Of a stretch of 64,000 nt of DNA, positions 22,720 through 34,591 are shown piece by piece. The first letter of the stretch is position 1; every line of letters starts with the position of its first letter. Source of the stretch: Allium sativum (Eukaryota > Streptophyta > Magnoliopsida > Asparagales > Amaryllidaceae); contig CM060912.1 of assembly GCA_030737875.1 (NCBI GenBank), forward strand, positions 460,788,310 through 460,852,309, read 5' to 3'. Position numbers and translations under genes: made by a program. The notes under the pieces are model-generated. The model was not told the DNA's origin. It saw only the letters and a list, made by a program, of their open reading frames with translations, and ran no database searches.

Positions 22720-25700
22720 TGTAATAACCCTGAATTTTGGAACCAATTTAAAATTTATTTTTAATTGATTTTAATGGAAATTATATATTTTAAACGATTT
22801 ATTTTGAGAATAACAGACTTAGAATTTATTTTAAAATGAAGATTGAGCGTATAAATTTAAAATTTAATTAAAACAAACTCGTAACGTCACGGTAGTTTGA
22901 AAATTTAGTTTAGAATTTCAATTGAATTACATAATTCAAAATAAGCCAGATTTCAGTAAACAAAAAACGTTATGATCTATGTAATAATATCTTTCTAACG
23001 AACGTAAGAAATTGAGATTTTATGTTATAAATTGTAAGTTATGTCTAGTTTAAAGTTTTAAAATTGTCTATATGGAATTTATTAATATCTTAATATTATA
23101 TAAGCCCTTAAAAACGACCATTTTGCAACCGACCTCCGTTTTTGACGAAACCAATTTTGTTGGATCTAGAAAGTCAAATTATTGTTAGGTTTAAAATTTC
23201 AAATCTATTGGAATTAGTACGTAAGAGTGGTAAAAATAAATGTGTGTTGAATTTCAGTTGAATTTAATAAAAGCTAGAAACACGGCCATTTTTCAAACGG
23301 GCTCCAAATTCGATGAAACCTGGTTCATTAGAACCGTATTTGTGAAACATAGCTAGATGTCAAATTTTGTAATTTTGGGAGTCAGTATGTGGTCGTGGTA
23401 AATTAAAACGTACTTTCAAATTCAATATTTAATGTTATATTTTAATTTTGATAAAACTAATTAAAACAATTGAATCAGCTTATGAAACATATTCCGTTGT
23501 GTCCGGAATGGGGTATTTGGTTAGGGGCAAATGTCATTAAGGTTTGTTTGGAGTTCAGAGCATTAAACAAGTAACATTAGAATTTAATATTATTTAAATA
23601 ATATATATATATATGCAAACCCTTATCCCTCTATAATTCTACGCCGCCGTATACCCTAAATTTATGGCTGATTTCACCCCATTTTGATTCCCTAATATCT
23701 TCCAATCCACAAACTAATTTTAAAAACTTAAAGCATAAAGATCGAAGAGAATTTCGAGATCTTTAAATCTGTATGGGTTTGATTAAGTATGGCGCAACAA
23801 TTTGAGAGGAATGGGGCCACGAACACACGTCGTTCGCGAGCGGTTTCAGGCTCGAAGGGGCCACCGAGTTCGAAGTGCCTCCAGGCATGGGTAGGCGGCT
23901 AGATGATCTTCAGCGTGAACATGGTGGATGGCGCTCCGGTCGAGCACGACGGTGGCGAACTGGAGCTCTATCTTCAGAGGTTGGGTTCCATTTTTGGCAG
24001 AAGGGTTACGGGAAGAAGAATTAATTAAAGAGGAGATTAAGGTTGATTAAACCTTAGTTAAATTAATTAGTTATCCAATTAAATTGTACAATGTTTAAAT
24101 GTCCATATCTTTTTCATACGGTCATAAAATGAGACGATTTCATATTTGTTGGAATCGCACCATCGAGCAATGCACAATGGAACAGATTTGGTCAGAAACG
24201 ATAGCTGGTGGAATTTTTGATAAAATTAAATGGCTGGTTAATTTTATTAAAACATTTATTTTATAACAGTTTCAAAACCAACCATTGCGAGAACTCTCTC
24301 ACCCAACTAATTTGTATAGTTATTTTATTTCATAACTAGATATATATTGATTGCCTAGGATTGCAATGTTTGTTTGGTGATTGATGGATGTTTACAGTTT
24401 TAACGTTATTACTATCAATATGTGAATATAAATGATAACATGAAATGATTATATTATAAACACTGATTGAAAACCCCACACAAATTTTGGGATGACAATT
24501 TACCCACACGTCTCCCAAGTATGTTGATAAGTTCACATGGATTGTGATGTAAACCCCACATGGGTATTGGGATGATAATTTTACACGTTGCCTAAGTATG
24601 CAAATAATAATGCTCATATTATAAATATTGGTTGAAAACCCTATACGGGTATTGGGATGATAATTAGTTTACACATCTCCCTTGTGTATAGTTGTCTGTC
24701 AATCAGTTGATTGACAGACCGTTGTAAGCGTTATTTAATTATTTAATGCTTATACAGTTGTAGATGCAATCTAGATGCAAATTGGATGTTTTATGGTTGT
24801 TTATCACTATTGTTGAATACATGTGATGTATGAAATCCATATAACTAAAATTATACGGCAATTGGTTGAATCTCATTTCAGTCCGGAATAAACGAATATT
24901 TTAATATAATATTCAGTGAAAAGTTGAAGTTCAGTTTTGATGTCCGATTTCAGAGGGACACAAAAATATTAACAAGGCCAATGAATATTTATAAGTGAAA
25001 GGATTGATTTGAATTAATTTTCAATTAATCATGGTTTATTCAAGTATATCTTGAAACGAATAGTAATTTCAAAATATGAAATGAGTTAATTAAGTAAACG
25101 AAATTTTAACTCGAACGAACTTTTCTATCGATTTTACTTCTTGTTACACTGAATATCGAGAATTTGGATTTCAAAATTTGATATTTTGAAAATGTTACCA
25201 TTTTAAGATTATAATTATATGGAATGCTCAATTTTGATTCAAAATTGAAATGGAAGTTGAATTTATTAACGATTTATAAAATACGCTTTGAATGGAAATC
25301 GACGAAAATTATTATATACAATAATTTAGTTCGAATAGAACGAATCGCGCAGCGACCGTTCACAAAATTTGACCATTAACTTCAAATTGACGTAACGGGA
25401 GATCCTATCGTCGGATTCTCCTGAAACTAGAACCGTTGGGTTCGTATCAAAAATATATTTTCAATGATAATAAGAGACTTAAAATATATGGTTAGATTTT
25501 GAGAAATGTTCAATTCAATTTTGAATAAAAACAGCGTCAGTGTAGTTAAATGACCTGAAACGTCATTTAACTAAAAGGGACTATTTCTAAATGATTAAAA
25601 ATGGGGAAAATTATGTTAAATCATAATAAATGATTTGAAAAAAAAATTGAATGAAATATTATAGTTTTGAAAAGATAAATGATATTTTTATCTGAATAGG

Positions 25701-26353
25701 CTAGTTAACAAATAGTATAAGAATCCAATGGTTTTAAATAACGTATTGGACCGTGAATTGTTTTAATATAGCCATAATCTTTCCAACATACGAATTGGAA
25801 AGGATTTGGATGGGAATTATCTTCGGATATTTCGATATTAGATTCTGTATTTATACGGAAATCGTTGAGGAATTTGGAAGATATAGATATCGTTATTCCC
25901 AATACGATACCTGTTGATTTCAGAATTTGATGTTGAATATAAGCCGATACAATTTCTTTTCATAGCCTTGTATTTAACATCAAATTGGATTTTGGGTTTG
26001 TCGTGAATGGTGTCCTTAATAACACTGTTCTTAAACATAGTTAAAAGTGAAGTTTTCCAATAAATATAATTGGAATTAAATGGAAGTTGATTTTTGGTTC
26101 ATTGTGAACGATGTTTTAAATGACATTAGTTCTTTAGCCCACTTAACAATGAAGTTGTATTTGGGATTTGTAAATCTTTTAATTAAGATTTAATGGAAAT
26201 TATTTCATAGTGAAGTTTTCCAATTTAATAAATTAAATTGGAGTTGAATGGAATTCGATTTAGTGATAATTGAGATGAACCTCCATGGAGGAAGACCTGT
26301 ACTATTTAAGGAATTTAAAGACTTTGTCGTTATTCTGTTTTTAGTATTAGTCT

Positions 26354-26358
26354 GGTAC
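26354..26358. repeat. Target site duplication, left (GGTAC)
   Basis: GGTAC just before TGTAACACCCC. The same bases follow the other end of F at 37760-37764. Confidence 0.9.
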
Positions 26359-28345
26359 TGTAACACCCCACTCCCGCTATGATCACTCACTAAGGGAATG
26401 CCATAGCATCGGTGGAGTATTTTAGTGAATATAGAACAGAAAAATTACAACAAGACAGATATAAATAGTACTTGAAATTTTAAAACATCATCTCATAACA
26501 GCGGAAGTAAAACATGTCTGGTTACATCATAAAACCACAATAAAAGTCAAGTACAATATCCATCAAAATAAAGAAGTACATAATCCCACTCTCATACAAT
26601 AGCCATTACAAAAGGAAAGATAACTGGGTAACTGGAGCTTTACATCTATCCAAGCTCCTAAAGACTGGAACAACAATCCGATCAAGCTCCACTACTGCTA
26701 GGATCCACCGTAGGACCTGAGGGTTGGGAAAAAGATAAAAACAACGGGGTCAGACATAAGTCTGAGCGAGTCCTATAACTTTAACAATACAATCGTTAAA
26801 GTAACCAGAGAAGACATAAACTGATATACGGTAACTAATGGGGATGAATGGCTACACTAAGCAGTCAACTAAACTAAGATAAAAGATAAAGACGCATCTA
26901 CCCTTCCAAAGGTAAATTACTAAATTGCACCACACCAGTCGTTCCTAACTTAAAGGTTGATCCCACCCATGGACTTATAAAATTAACTTAATAGTTCTCG
27001 CGTACCCCTAGGTGACTAAGTAGACGCCACGGGGCCCTACAATCCACTAGGTGTACACACTACTCCCCATTCGATCGGCTCCCTAACGTAGATACCCGTG
27101 CTGGCCCCACCGTGGGGTGTACCATTCCCCAACGTGGCAACCTGATAAAATTAACGGTGCACGGCTTATATCTACACGATGCAACAACGTCTTATTTACC
27201 AGCCCGGGTCCACACACGCATATGAAACCCGTTGGTCATGCGTTGCCACCGCTAACCCATTTTGGCCTCTTATAGTCAAGCCCAGTATGCATGTCCCGTC
27301 CTCGACATAGGTCGAGCCCACTAAGATACGTATGGGTTACTGGGTGAAATGGGCCCCCAGCACAAGCCATCCCCCTAAGCTTGGCCCTCACACTAGTGTT
27401 TCCCACTTAACCCTTTAATGATGTTTAATTACATGTTCCTCTTTGGTTAAGTATTCTAATCGTATTTTCTATTGCCACCCAAGGCAACCCACTAGATTCC
27501 TCATGCTACCCAAGGCACCCACTTAACCCCTCATGTCCCTTTACATGCTAATATGGTTAAGTGTTTCTTAATTAATTAATTAAGATCATGACCTCATAAA
27601 GACCTCTCACATTAGACCGTCTTTCATGACTGCTGGATATGCCGGTTGGGTCCGGGCAGCCTTACGTCATAAAAAGGGTCTAACCTCGTGTCTTTACATT
27701 AATCACGTATTTAATTTGTGCCTAAGACCTCTCACATTGGGCTAACATTTGTAGCAACTGGTTAAGCTGGTTGGGTCCGGGCAGTTTTACGCTACAACTG
27801 AGTCCAACCTCGTGTCTTAGTCGATTAATTACACCTAATTAATCACCCTCCTAATTTATATTAATTATCCCTAATTAATTAATCATGTTTTCCAGAATAT
27901 GGGTAGACCTAACTCAATAGGTAAATTCCCAACTCCTTAGTGTGGGTACACCTAACTTAATAGGCAAATTCCCAACACATAGTATGGGTACATCTAACTT
28001 AATAGGCAAATTCCCATACTATGTTCATTTATTTTATGTTATGCATAATTATATTAATTTCACACAATCTTATTAACATATGCATTTAATTAACCCCATC
28101 GTTCCCACGTAATTTCGTTCTCATGACATAACACATATAAAAGGTGTCAACTTGCATATGTATGAACATGTTTCAAAGGTGCCATCTTGCATATTAACAA
28201 ACACATAACTTGCATATGAACTTGCACAACATGTCACATAACTTGCATATAATCTTGTATAACATGTCACATAAACTTACATATTAACAAATACATGACT
28301 TGCATATAATATGTCACATAACTTGCATATAATCTTGTATAACAT

Positions 28346-28670
28346 AGTTGCATATAAACTCATAAACTTGCATATGAACTTGCATAACATACTTGCATAT
28401 AAACTCATAAACTTGCATATGAACTTGCATAACATACTTGCATATGAACTCATAAACTTGCATAGGAACTTGCATAACATACTTGCATATAAACTCATAA
28501 ACTTGCATATGAACTTGCATAACATACTTGCATATAAACTCATAAACTTGCATATGAACTTGCATAACATACTTGCATATGAACTCATAAACTTGCATAG
28601 GAACTTGCATAACATACTTGCATATAAACTGATAAACTTGCATATGAACTTGCATAACATACTTGCATAA
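28346..28670. repeat. 45-bp minisatellite in the F 3' LTR
   Basis: About seven units of 45 bases, built from ACTTGCATATAAACTC and ACTTGCATATGAACTTGC halves. As 45 is divisible by three, every frame on both strands stays open, giving repetitive false proteins. The other LTR (36598-36922) has the same array with one extra 12-base block. Confidence 0.95.
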
Positions 28671-29149
28671 ACATAGGGTTAACATTAAACATAGATTAGC
28701 AAACTAACATCATATCATATGACTTAAAACCCATTAATCCACATATAAAACCATATGATCTCATCATATCTCATCTACTTAGTTTAGCAATTGATCATTA
28801 AAGTGATAGAAACTCACAACTAGCAAATTTGCACTCCAAATGAAGAAGATTAAGATGCATAGAATGGATTAGAGGTTGATTAGAGAGTGATTAGCTTGCA
28901 ACCCTCTTCATAAATTAGTGGAGGCTCCTTCTAAGATTTAATTTGGCGGCATGTAGCCCTCAATTCTATTTTTAGTATGGATTAGGGTAGGTTTAGGGTG
29001 TATTTATAGATTAGGTGAGTGTTTTAGGCCCTTAGATTAACCCTAGATTAGATTAGGACCCTTAGATTTCGGAAATCTCTTGAACACAGCCCAAGACTAA
29101 CCCAAAAACCAGATCTGGTGCACCCAGATCAACAGGGCCGACACCCTGT

Positions 29150-29227
29150 GTCGACACCCCTGTCGACAGGGCTGTCGACACCCCTGTCGACATGCCTGTC
29201 GACACCCTTGTCGACATGCCTGTCGAC
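29150..29227. repeat. Cluster of seven GTCGAC palindromes in the F 3' LTR
   Basis: GTCGAC occurs at 29150, 29162, 29174, 29186, 29198, 29210 and 29222, a regular 12-base spacing, mostly within CTGTCGACA. The other LTR has the same cluster at 37402-37480. It lies about 280-360 bases into the LTR in the direction of transcription, that is in U3. Confidence 0.9.
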
Positions 29228-29507
29228 ACGGGGCTAGGCGGGAACTTTCCCGCCCTTTCCGCTTTTGGCTCCAAACTTGTTTTAGAACTGAATTTTAAAT
29301 CTGTTTTTAACTTTGAATTTTCTACAAACTTCTTTGGGCCATAACTGGGCCATACGGACTCCGATTCTCGAAAACTCGGACTCTATTTCGCGTATTTTTT
29401 CCGAGACGAACGAAATGACGCAGCCCGTTTCCCCCAATTCTCACATCTGAGATTATTTATTCTGTAATTAGTGAGTATTAGTATTAACTGAAATTCGGGG
29501 TGTTACA

Positions 29508-29525
29508 TTCTCCCCTCCTTAAAGG
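29508..29525 (-). other. Polypurine tract of F
   Basis: On the minus strand CCTTTAAGGAGGGGAGAA directly precedes the LTR start TGTAACACCCC. Confidence 0.85.
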
Positions 29526-30029
29526 ATTTCGTCCCCGAAATCTCTAAGCTAAGGAGAACGTATCCTACCAACCAAACAACCATCTACTAAACCATCAACC
29601 ACAAGCAACCATTATCCTTAGAAACTTCTAATGATGTATGAACATATGCAGAAAGTGCGTGTATATGTCCGTATACTAATGCAAAATCAGGCGGTCTACT
29701 GATTCAGTCGACCTCCTTAATGCAAACCATGATAGTGCCATGCATCCAATATGTATGCGAAACCCTATTGACACATACAATTTCTATATGCGTGCACAAC
29801 CATACACAAAAATGCATCATCCATATGATAACACAGCCATGATACATCCATCAATCTAACTACCACATCCATTTATGCGATATGCAACATGAAGTGACTG
29901 AGCCGATCTAGTGCCTAATGTGTGTGTATATGCATCCACGAGCAACCACTAGCAAACAATTGTATCCACATGCATCCAACAACCATAACATGTTTCAAAC
30001 ACATGTTTCAACCATAGGCTTTACCCTAT
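29526..30029 (-). other. 3' untranslated part of F
   Basis: About 500 bases between the end of the chromodomain frame and the polypurine tract. Many ATGCATCCA/TATGCGA-like words but no clear repeat unit and no gene. Confidence 0.6.
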
Positions 30030-30335
30030 CTAAAGGTCATAGGTACTAGCGAGAGGATATACTAAAGATAAGATAAGTACTAGACAAGCGATAAAGGAGA
30101 AGTTAAAAGACATACTCTCAAAAAGAAATGGATACAAAGAACGCATCTTCGCTTCCGTCTCCCAAGTAGCATTGCTTTCGTCATCTCCCCATTGCACTTT
30201 AACTAGCTGAACTTCTCTGTTCCTCAACTTCCTAGTTTCTGACCCAAGGATGCGAGTAGGAGCTCGTCGAATCGTCGCATCATGCTCTACCTCTACATCT
30301 CTAAGCAAGCTCGGCTCTACCACATCTGCGCTCAT
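30030..30335 (-). pseudogene. Chromodomain-like C-terminal end of F pol, out of frame
   Basis: Contains TRKLRNREVQLVKVQWGDDE and ATWETEAKMRSLYPFLF, the chromodomain-like tail that plant chromoviruses place after integrase and that is thought to guide insertion into particular chromatin. It overlaps the end of the main pol frame and is read in another frame, so a one-base shift near 30330 separates it from pol. A hydrophobic stretch follows the domain at its end. Confidence 0.8.
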
Positions 30336-33300
30336 GTAAGCACTTCCTCAAATGTGATACATGGAATACATCATGAACACCACTAAGTCTGTCGGGCAAC
30401 TCCACCCTATATGCCATCCGTCCAATCCTTTCCTTAATAGGAAACTGCCCAACAAACCTCGGTGCTAACTTCCCAACGGACCCAAAGCGAACAACATTTC
30501 TCAATGGAGATACTTTGACAAAAACCATGTCCCCAACCTCAAACTCAAGATCCGTCCTTCTCCGATCCGCATAAGATTTCTGTCTATCTTGCGCTGCCTT
30601 CATCCTTCTACGAATCAAATCAATCTTCTCTGAAGTCTCTCTAACCATATCTGGCCCAAGCAAGATCTTATCCGTAGATTCCCACCAACATGTAGGAGAT
30701 CGACAAGGCCTTCCATAAAGAGCTTCGAAAGGTGTCATGCCAATACTAGACTGAAAGCTGTTATTGTATGCGAACTCCACCAAAGGAAGATGTTCTTCCC
30801 ATGTACCTCCAAAATCCAAGATACAAAGCCTCAAGAGATCTTCTAAGATACGGTTCACCCTCTCGGTCTGACCGTCCGTCTGAGGATGATATGCGGTGCT
30901 CAAACACAACTGAGTCCCTACCGCCTCTTGCAAACTTCTCCAAAACTCACTAGTGAAGATAGGATCTCGATCACTCACAATGCTGGATGGTACGCCATGC
31001 AATCTAACAATCTCTCTAACATAGACTGAAGCAAGCCATGGAGCGGTCCTCTTACTCTTCACGGGTATAAAATGGGCACTCTTGGTAAGTCTGTCTACCA
31101 CAACCCAAATTCCCGTATTGCCCTTCCTCGATCTCGGTAACCCATCGATGAAATCCATCGAGACACTATCCCACTTCCATTGCGGAACTTCCAATGGGTG
31201 TAGCAACCCACCGGGTTTCCTTTGCTCCGCTTTAACTTGTTGGCACACTAAGCATCTAGCCACATACTCGGCCACATCTTTCTTCATACCGGCCCAGAAG
31301 AAAACTCTCTTCATATCTTGGTACATTTTGTCTCCACCGGGATGAATAGTCATTCTTGAACGATGTGCATCATCCAAAATAGCCTTCTTCAAGCCCTCAT
31401 CTTGCGGTACACAAAGTCTACCGTCTCTATGCAACCATCCCCTATAATCTATGGTGTATCTACCCAAATGGCTGGACGACTCCCCCCTTATAAGCTTCTC
31501 TACCAACTCAACCAACTGTGGGTCGTCTCGCTGAGCCTCGCCAATCCGTCCCAAAAGAGTAGGTCTAACCTCCAAGGATGCTAACAAACCAGGTACAAAG
31601 TCAACAGAAGGTCTGAAGTCGAAAGAAAGAAACTCCAAGCTTCGCCATTCCACGAACAATGGACTCAAAGATAGCCTTTTTCTACTCAAGGCGTCCGCCA
31701 CCACGTTACCCTTGCCAGGGGTATACGCTATCTCGAAATCATAGGATGCTAAGAACTCCATCCACCTTTGTTGTCTTAAGTTTAAATCCTTCTGAGAGAA
31801 TAAGTACTTCAATGATTTATGGTCAGCGAACAACTCGAATCTCTCACCAAGAAGATAATGGCGCCAAGACTTAAGTGCGAAAACAATCGCGGCCAACTCT
31901 AGATCATGGGTAGGGTAATTCTTCTCATGCACTCTCAATTGCCTTCCTCCATAAGCTATTACCCTTCCCTCCTGCATCAAGACTGCGCCTAATCCTGTCC
32001 CACAAGCATCGGTATAAACAACAAACGGCTTACTCCCATCTGGAAGCACTAAAACTGGAGCGGTGGTCAAAGCTCTCTTTAACCGTCGGAAAGCATCATC
32101 ACAATCTACGTCCCATGAGAAAACCAGATTCTTTTTCGTCAAGCGGGTTAATGGGGCTGATATCTTCGCGAAGTGTTTGATGAACTTCCTATAATATCCT
32201 ACCAACCCCAAGAAACTTCTTACTTCGGTAGCATTTCTAGGAACTTTCCAATCCTGGATAGATACTATCTTTGCGGGATCCACAGCTATCCCTTCCTTAG
32301 AGACCACATGCCCTAAGAATCGCACTTCTCTTCTCCAAAAATGACATTTAGAGAATTTAGCTTTAAGACTATGTGCTCGAAGAGTCTCCAACACTTCTCT
32401 GAGATGTAAGGCATGCTCTTCTTCACTCTTGGAAAAGACCAAGATGTCATCCACAAAGACTACTACAAACTTATTCAGATACTCTCTGAACACTCTACTC
32501 ATCAGATCAACAAAGTATGCAGGGGCGTTTGTCAACCCAAATGGCATCACAAGCCACTCATAAAAACCATCCGGAGTCCGGAAAGCAGTCTTCTCTATAC
32601 TGTCCTCCGCCACTCTCAACTGATGAAACCCTGTAGCTAAGTCCATCTGCGAAAACACTGAGGCGCCAACCAACTGATCAAAGAGATCATCTATCCTCGG
32701 TAATGGGTGTCTATTCTTCTTCGTTAGCTTATTAAGTTCTCTATAATCCACACAAAGTCTGAGGGACCCATCCGCCTTCGTGGCAAACACTACTGGAGCT
32801 CCCCACTCCGATATACTTCGCCTTATGAACCCCTTCTCAAGCAACTCCCCTACTTGCTTATGAAGTTCTCTTCTCTCACGAGGAGCCATGTGGCGCACTG
32901 GCAAAGATACTGGTTTGGCATTATCCACCAAATAAATTCGGAAATCTATCTCCCGCTTCGGAGGCAAACCCTCCACTTCTTCAAACACATCCGGATATTC
33001 CCGGACCACTCTGACAGAACGCAAACTCTCGACCGAAGCATCGAGCGATTCAAGATAACTTAGCAAAACAGATTCCATGGGATTACAAGAGATCTCGAGA
33101 GTATTACCCAAGCGGGTCATAAGCCTGACAACTCTCCTTTCACAATCAAGAACGACACCATTACTGGATAACCAGTCCATGCCCAAAATCAACCCATAGC
33201 CCGTGAAGCCCAATACAAAAGCATCACATCTAAACTCAATGCTAAGTATAGAAATATTCAAACCCAAACATATCATAGACAGATATATGGAGCCCCCAAT

Positions 33301-33759
33301 TGGGTTTGAAACAACCAAGGGATCATCAACTAGACTGGTGTCTAAGTGCAGTGACTCAACTAACGATGATGAGATAAAAGAATGCGATGCGCCAGAGTCA
33401 AACAAAGTACGAACTGGATGATCAAACAGAAAAACCAGACTTTCAACGGAAATAGTTCTACCTCTCTGCTGAATCGGTGGAACTGAGAGAGCCTGAACTT
33501 GCCCCCCTGCCTGAGCTGGTGCCATAAGAGCTTGCACCTGACCTCCAGAGGTAGACCTCGTCTTCTGCCCCTTCTTTGGGCAGTCCTTCACAAGATGTCC
33601 GGCCTCACCACAATGAAAGCAACCGGTCTTCTTCTTTTTGCGACAATCCTTGCTGAGGTGGCCTGGGGTCCCACAATTGAAGCACTTCTTCTTCTTCTTC
33701 TTCCCCTTGTCACCATTGCCTTTTCCACCCTTGCCTTGTTGTTGTTGTTGCGGTTTCTT
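30301..33759 (-). CDS. F pol polyprotein: protease, RT, RNase H, integrase
   Basis: Open from just after a TAG at 33760-33762 to 30301; 1096 codons follow a GTG at 33591. Counting from that GTG: zinc knuckle end KDCPKKG (1-9), aspartic protease FDSGASHSF (64-72), RT with DYRELNKLT (282-290) and the catalytic FVDD (379-382), RNase H (TDAC about 527, D590, ADALSR 632-637), integrase zinc motif (H743, H750, C780, C783), integrase core D813, D874, E910, and a GPY-like region about 1010-1050 followed by [11 protein letters not shown]. All catalytic residues are present. The last residues change because of the frameshift into the chromodomain. Upstream, this frame includes both knuckles [14 protein letters not shown] and [14 protein letters not shown]. 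Confidence 0.92.
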   Translation of the reverse strand, partial: KKPQQQQQGKGGKGNGDKGKKKKKKCFNCGTPGHLSKDCRKKKKTGCFHCGEAGHLVKDCPKKGQKTRSTSGGQVQALMAPAQAGGQVQALSVPPIQQRGRTISVESLVFLFDHPVRTLFDSGASHSFISSSLVESLHLDTSLVDDPLVVSNPIGGSIYLSMICLGLNISILSIEFRCDAFVLGFTGYGLILGMDWLSSNGVVLDCERRVVRLMTRLGNTLEISCNPMESVLLSYLESLDASVESLRSVRVVREYPDVFEEVEGLPPKREIDFRIYLVDNAKPVSLPVRHMAPRERRELHKQVGELLEKGFIRRSISEWGAPVVFATKADGSLRLCVDYRELNKLTKKNRHPLPRIDDLFDQLVGASVFSQMDLATGFHQLRVAEDSIEKTAFRTPDGFYEWLVMPFGLTNAPAYFVDLMSRVFREYLNKFVVVFVDDILVFSKSEEEHALHLREVLETLRAHSLKAKFSKCHFWRREVRFLGHVVSKEGIAVDPAKIVSIQDWKVPRNATEVRSFLGLVGYYRKFIKHFAKISAPLTRLTKKNLVFSWDVDCDDAFRRLKRALTTAPVLVLPDGSKPFVVYTDACGTGLGAVLMQEGRVIAYGGRQLRVHEKNYPTHDLELAAIVFALKSWRHYLLGERFELFADHKSLKYLFSQKDLNLRQQRWMEFLASYDFEIAYTPGKGNVVADALSRKRLSLSPLFVEWRSLEFLSFDFRPSVDFVPGLLASLEVRPTLLGRIGEAQRDDPQLVELVEKLIRGESSSHLGRYTIDYRGWLHRDGRLCVPQDEGLKKAILDDAHRSRMTIHPGGDKMYQDMKRVFFWAGMKKDVAEYVARCLVCQQVKAEQRKPGGLLHPLEVPQWKWDSVSMDFIDGLPRSRKGNTGIWVVVDRLTKSAHFIPVKSKRTAPWLASVYVREIVRLHGVPSSIVSDRDPIFTSEFWRSLQEAVGTQLCLSTAYHPQTDGQTERVNRILEDLLRLCILDFGGTWEEHLPLVEFAYNNSFQSSIGMTPFEALYGRPCRSPTCWWESTDKILLGPDMVRETSEKIDLIRRRMKAAQDRQKSYADRRRTDLEFEVGDMVFVKVSPLRNVVRFGSVGKLAPRFVGQFPIKERIGRMAYRVELPDRLSGVHDVFHVSHLRKCLHERRCGRAELA

Positions 33760-34378
33760 CTAATCCCCCTTCTTCTCTGGTGCCTTAGAACTCTTATCAT
33801 CCTCATGCATAAGTGCCATGTAGACAAGCTTCTCAAAGGTGGCCCCCATAGGAATGTGAGTCATAGCTATTCCTTGATAATTGATTAAATTTGTTGACAT
33901 ATTCTTTCACCGTGAGATTCCCTTGCTTCAAATTCAAGAACTTCTCCATAAACAGATTCTCTTCCGCCCTTGAGAGAAACTTAGCCCCAAACCTTTGCTT
34001 GAAATCTGCCCAAGAGTCAACAGGGCGTTCTCCATTAGTGACCTCCCACCAGAATGAGGCCTCTCCCTTCATTAACCAAGCCGCTAACTTGACTTTCTTT
34101 CCCTCTTCCACTTCAAAGATATCTAGCAACTCTTCCACTTCCTTTAGCCAATCTCTAGCCTCTACGAAAGTCTCTGAACCTAGAAAAGGTTTTCCTCCTA
34201 TAGCCTTGAACTCTTTGCAAATCTTAGCAAAATTATCCACTCTAGGCTGAGGAGGAGGAGCGGTTGCCTCTGGTGTAGTAGCATTGGCTGGACCCGCAGC
34301 CGCGGCCCTAGCCTCTTGTAACCTCCTATACCATAGTGGTATAACTAAGCCCTCCGGGATGTTAAGATCTTCAGCCAT
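33760..34378 (-). pseudogene. F gag, broken (deletion and stop)
   Basis: Starts with ATG at 34378 (MAEDLNIPEG). Retrotransposon gag core with LAAWLMKGEASFWWEV, RAEENLFMEKF and VKEYVNKFNQLSR, which packages RNA into particles. After NQLSR, element E has about 35 more codons (with KKALRFVKGLNEP) that are missing here; the deletion also shifts the frame and the gag frame ends at 33833. A further in-frame TAG lies at 33760-33762, where E has CAA, before the zinc knuckles. So this copy cannot make full Gag or a Gag-Pol fusion. Confidence 0.85.
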
Positions 34379-34571
34379 GCTGAAACGAAAGAGGAAAGAT
34401 TCAAAAAGGAGATTCCGAAAGATAAAGATATGGCTATTGGGGATTATGCTTTTCTTTTTCAAAAACTTTTCTCTTAAAAGACATGTTTTTGAAAATACTT
34501 TTTCCAAAAATAATACCTTTACTATTTTCTAAAAAAAAATATTTTTCTCAAAAATTTATCTGTTCCGGTAA

Positions 34572-34589
34572 CCTTAAGCTCTGATACCA
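34572..34589 (-). other. Primer binding site of F, tRNA-iMet
   Basis: On the minus strand TGGTATCAGAGCTTAAGG, two bases after the LTR end TGTTACA. The first 12 bases are the exact plant initiator tRNA-Met complement. Confidence 0.95.
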
Positions 34590-34591
34590 CG

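Larger units (their letters stand above)
26359..29507 (-). mobile_element. F 3' LTR
   Basis: 3149 bp, minus orientation (starts at 29507). Contains a GTCGAC cluster (29150-29227), a 45-bp minisatellite (28346-28670), three ~54-bp repeats with AATAGGCAAATTCCCA (27897-28022) and two ~110-bp repeats with GGTTGGGTCCGGGCAG (27580-27830) that are also found in element E. Confidence 0.95.

Noticed and set aside
28346..28670. CRISPR-like array
   Set aside because: Units are contiguous without unique spacers and lie in a plant LTR.
28277..28685. Long repetitive frames on both strands in the F LTR (also 36517-36937)
   Set aside because: They are produced by a 45-bp minisatellite; 45 is a multiple of three so all frames stay open. 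No coding signal.
29062..29274. A 70-codon Ser/Thr/Val-Gly-rich frame on the minus strand
   Set aside because: It is the translation of the 12-base GTCGAC repeat cluster within the LTR.
30768..34532. Several plus-strand frames of 60-130 codons
   Set aside because: Antisense shadows of F pol and gag, which have clear family motifs on the minus strand.
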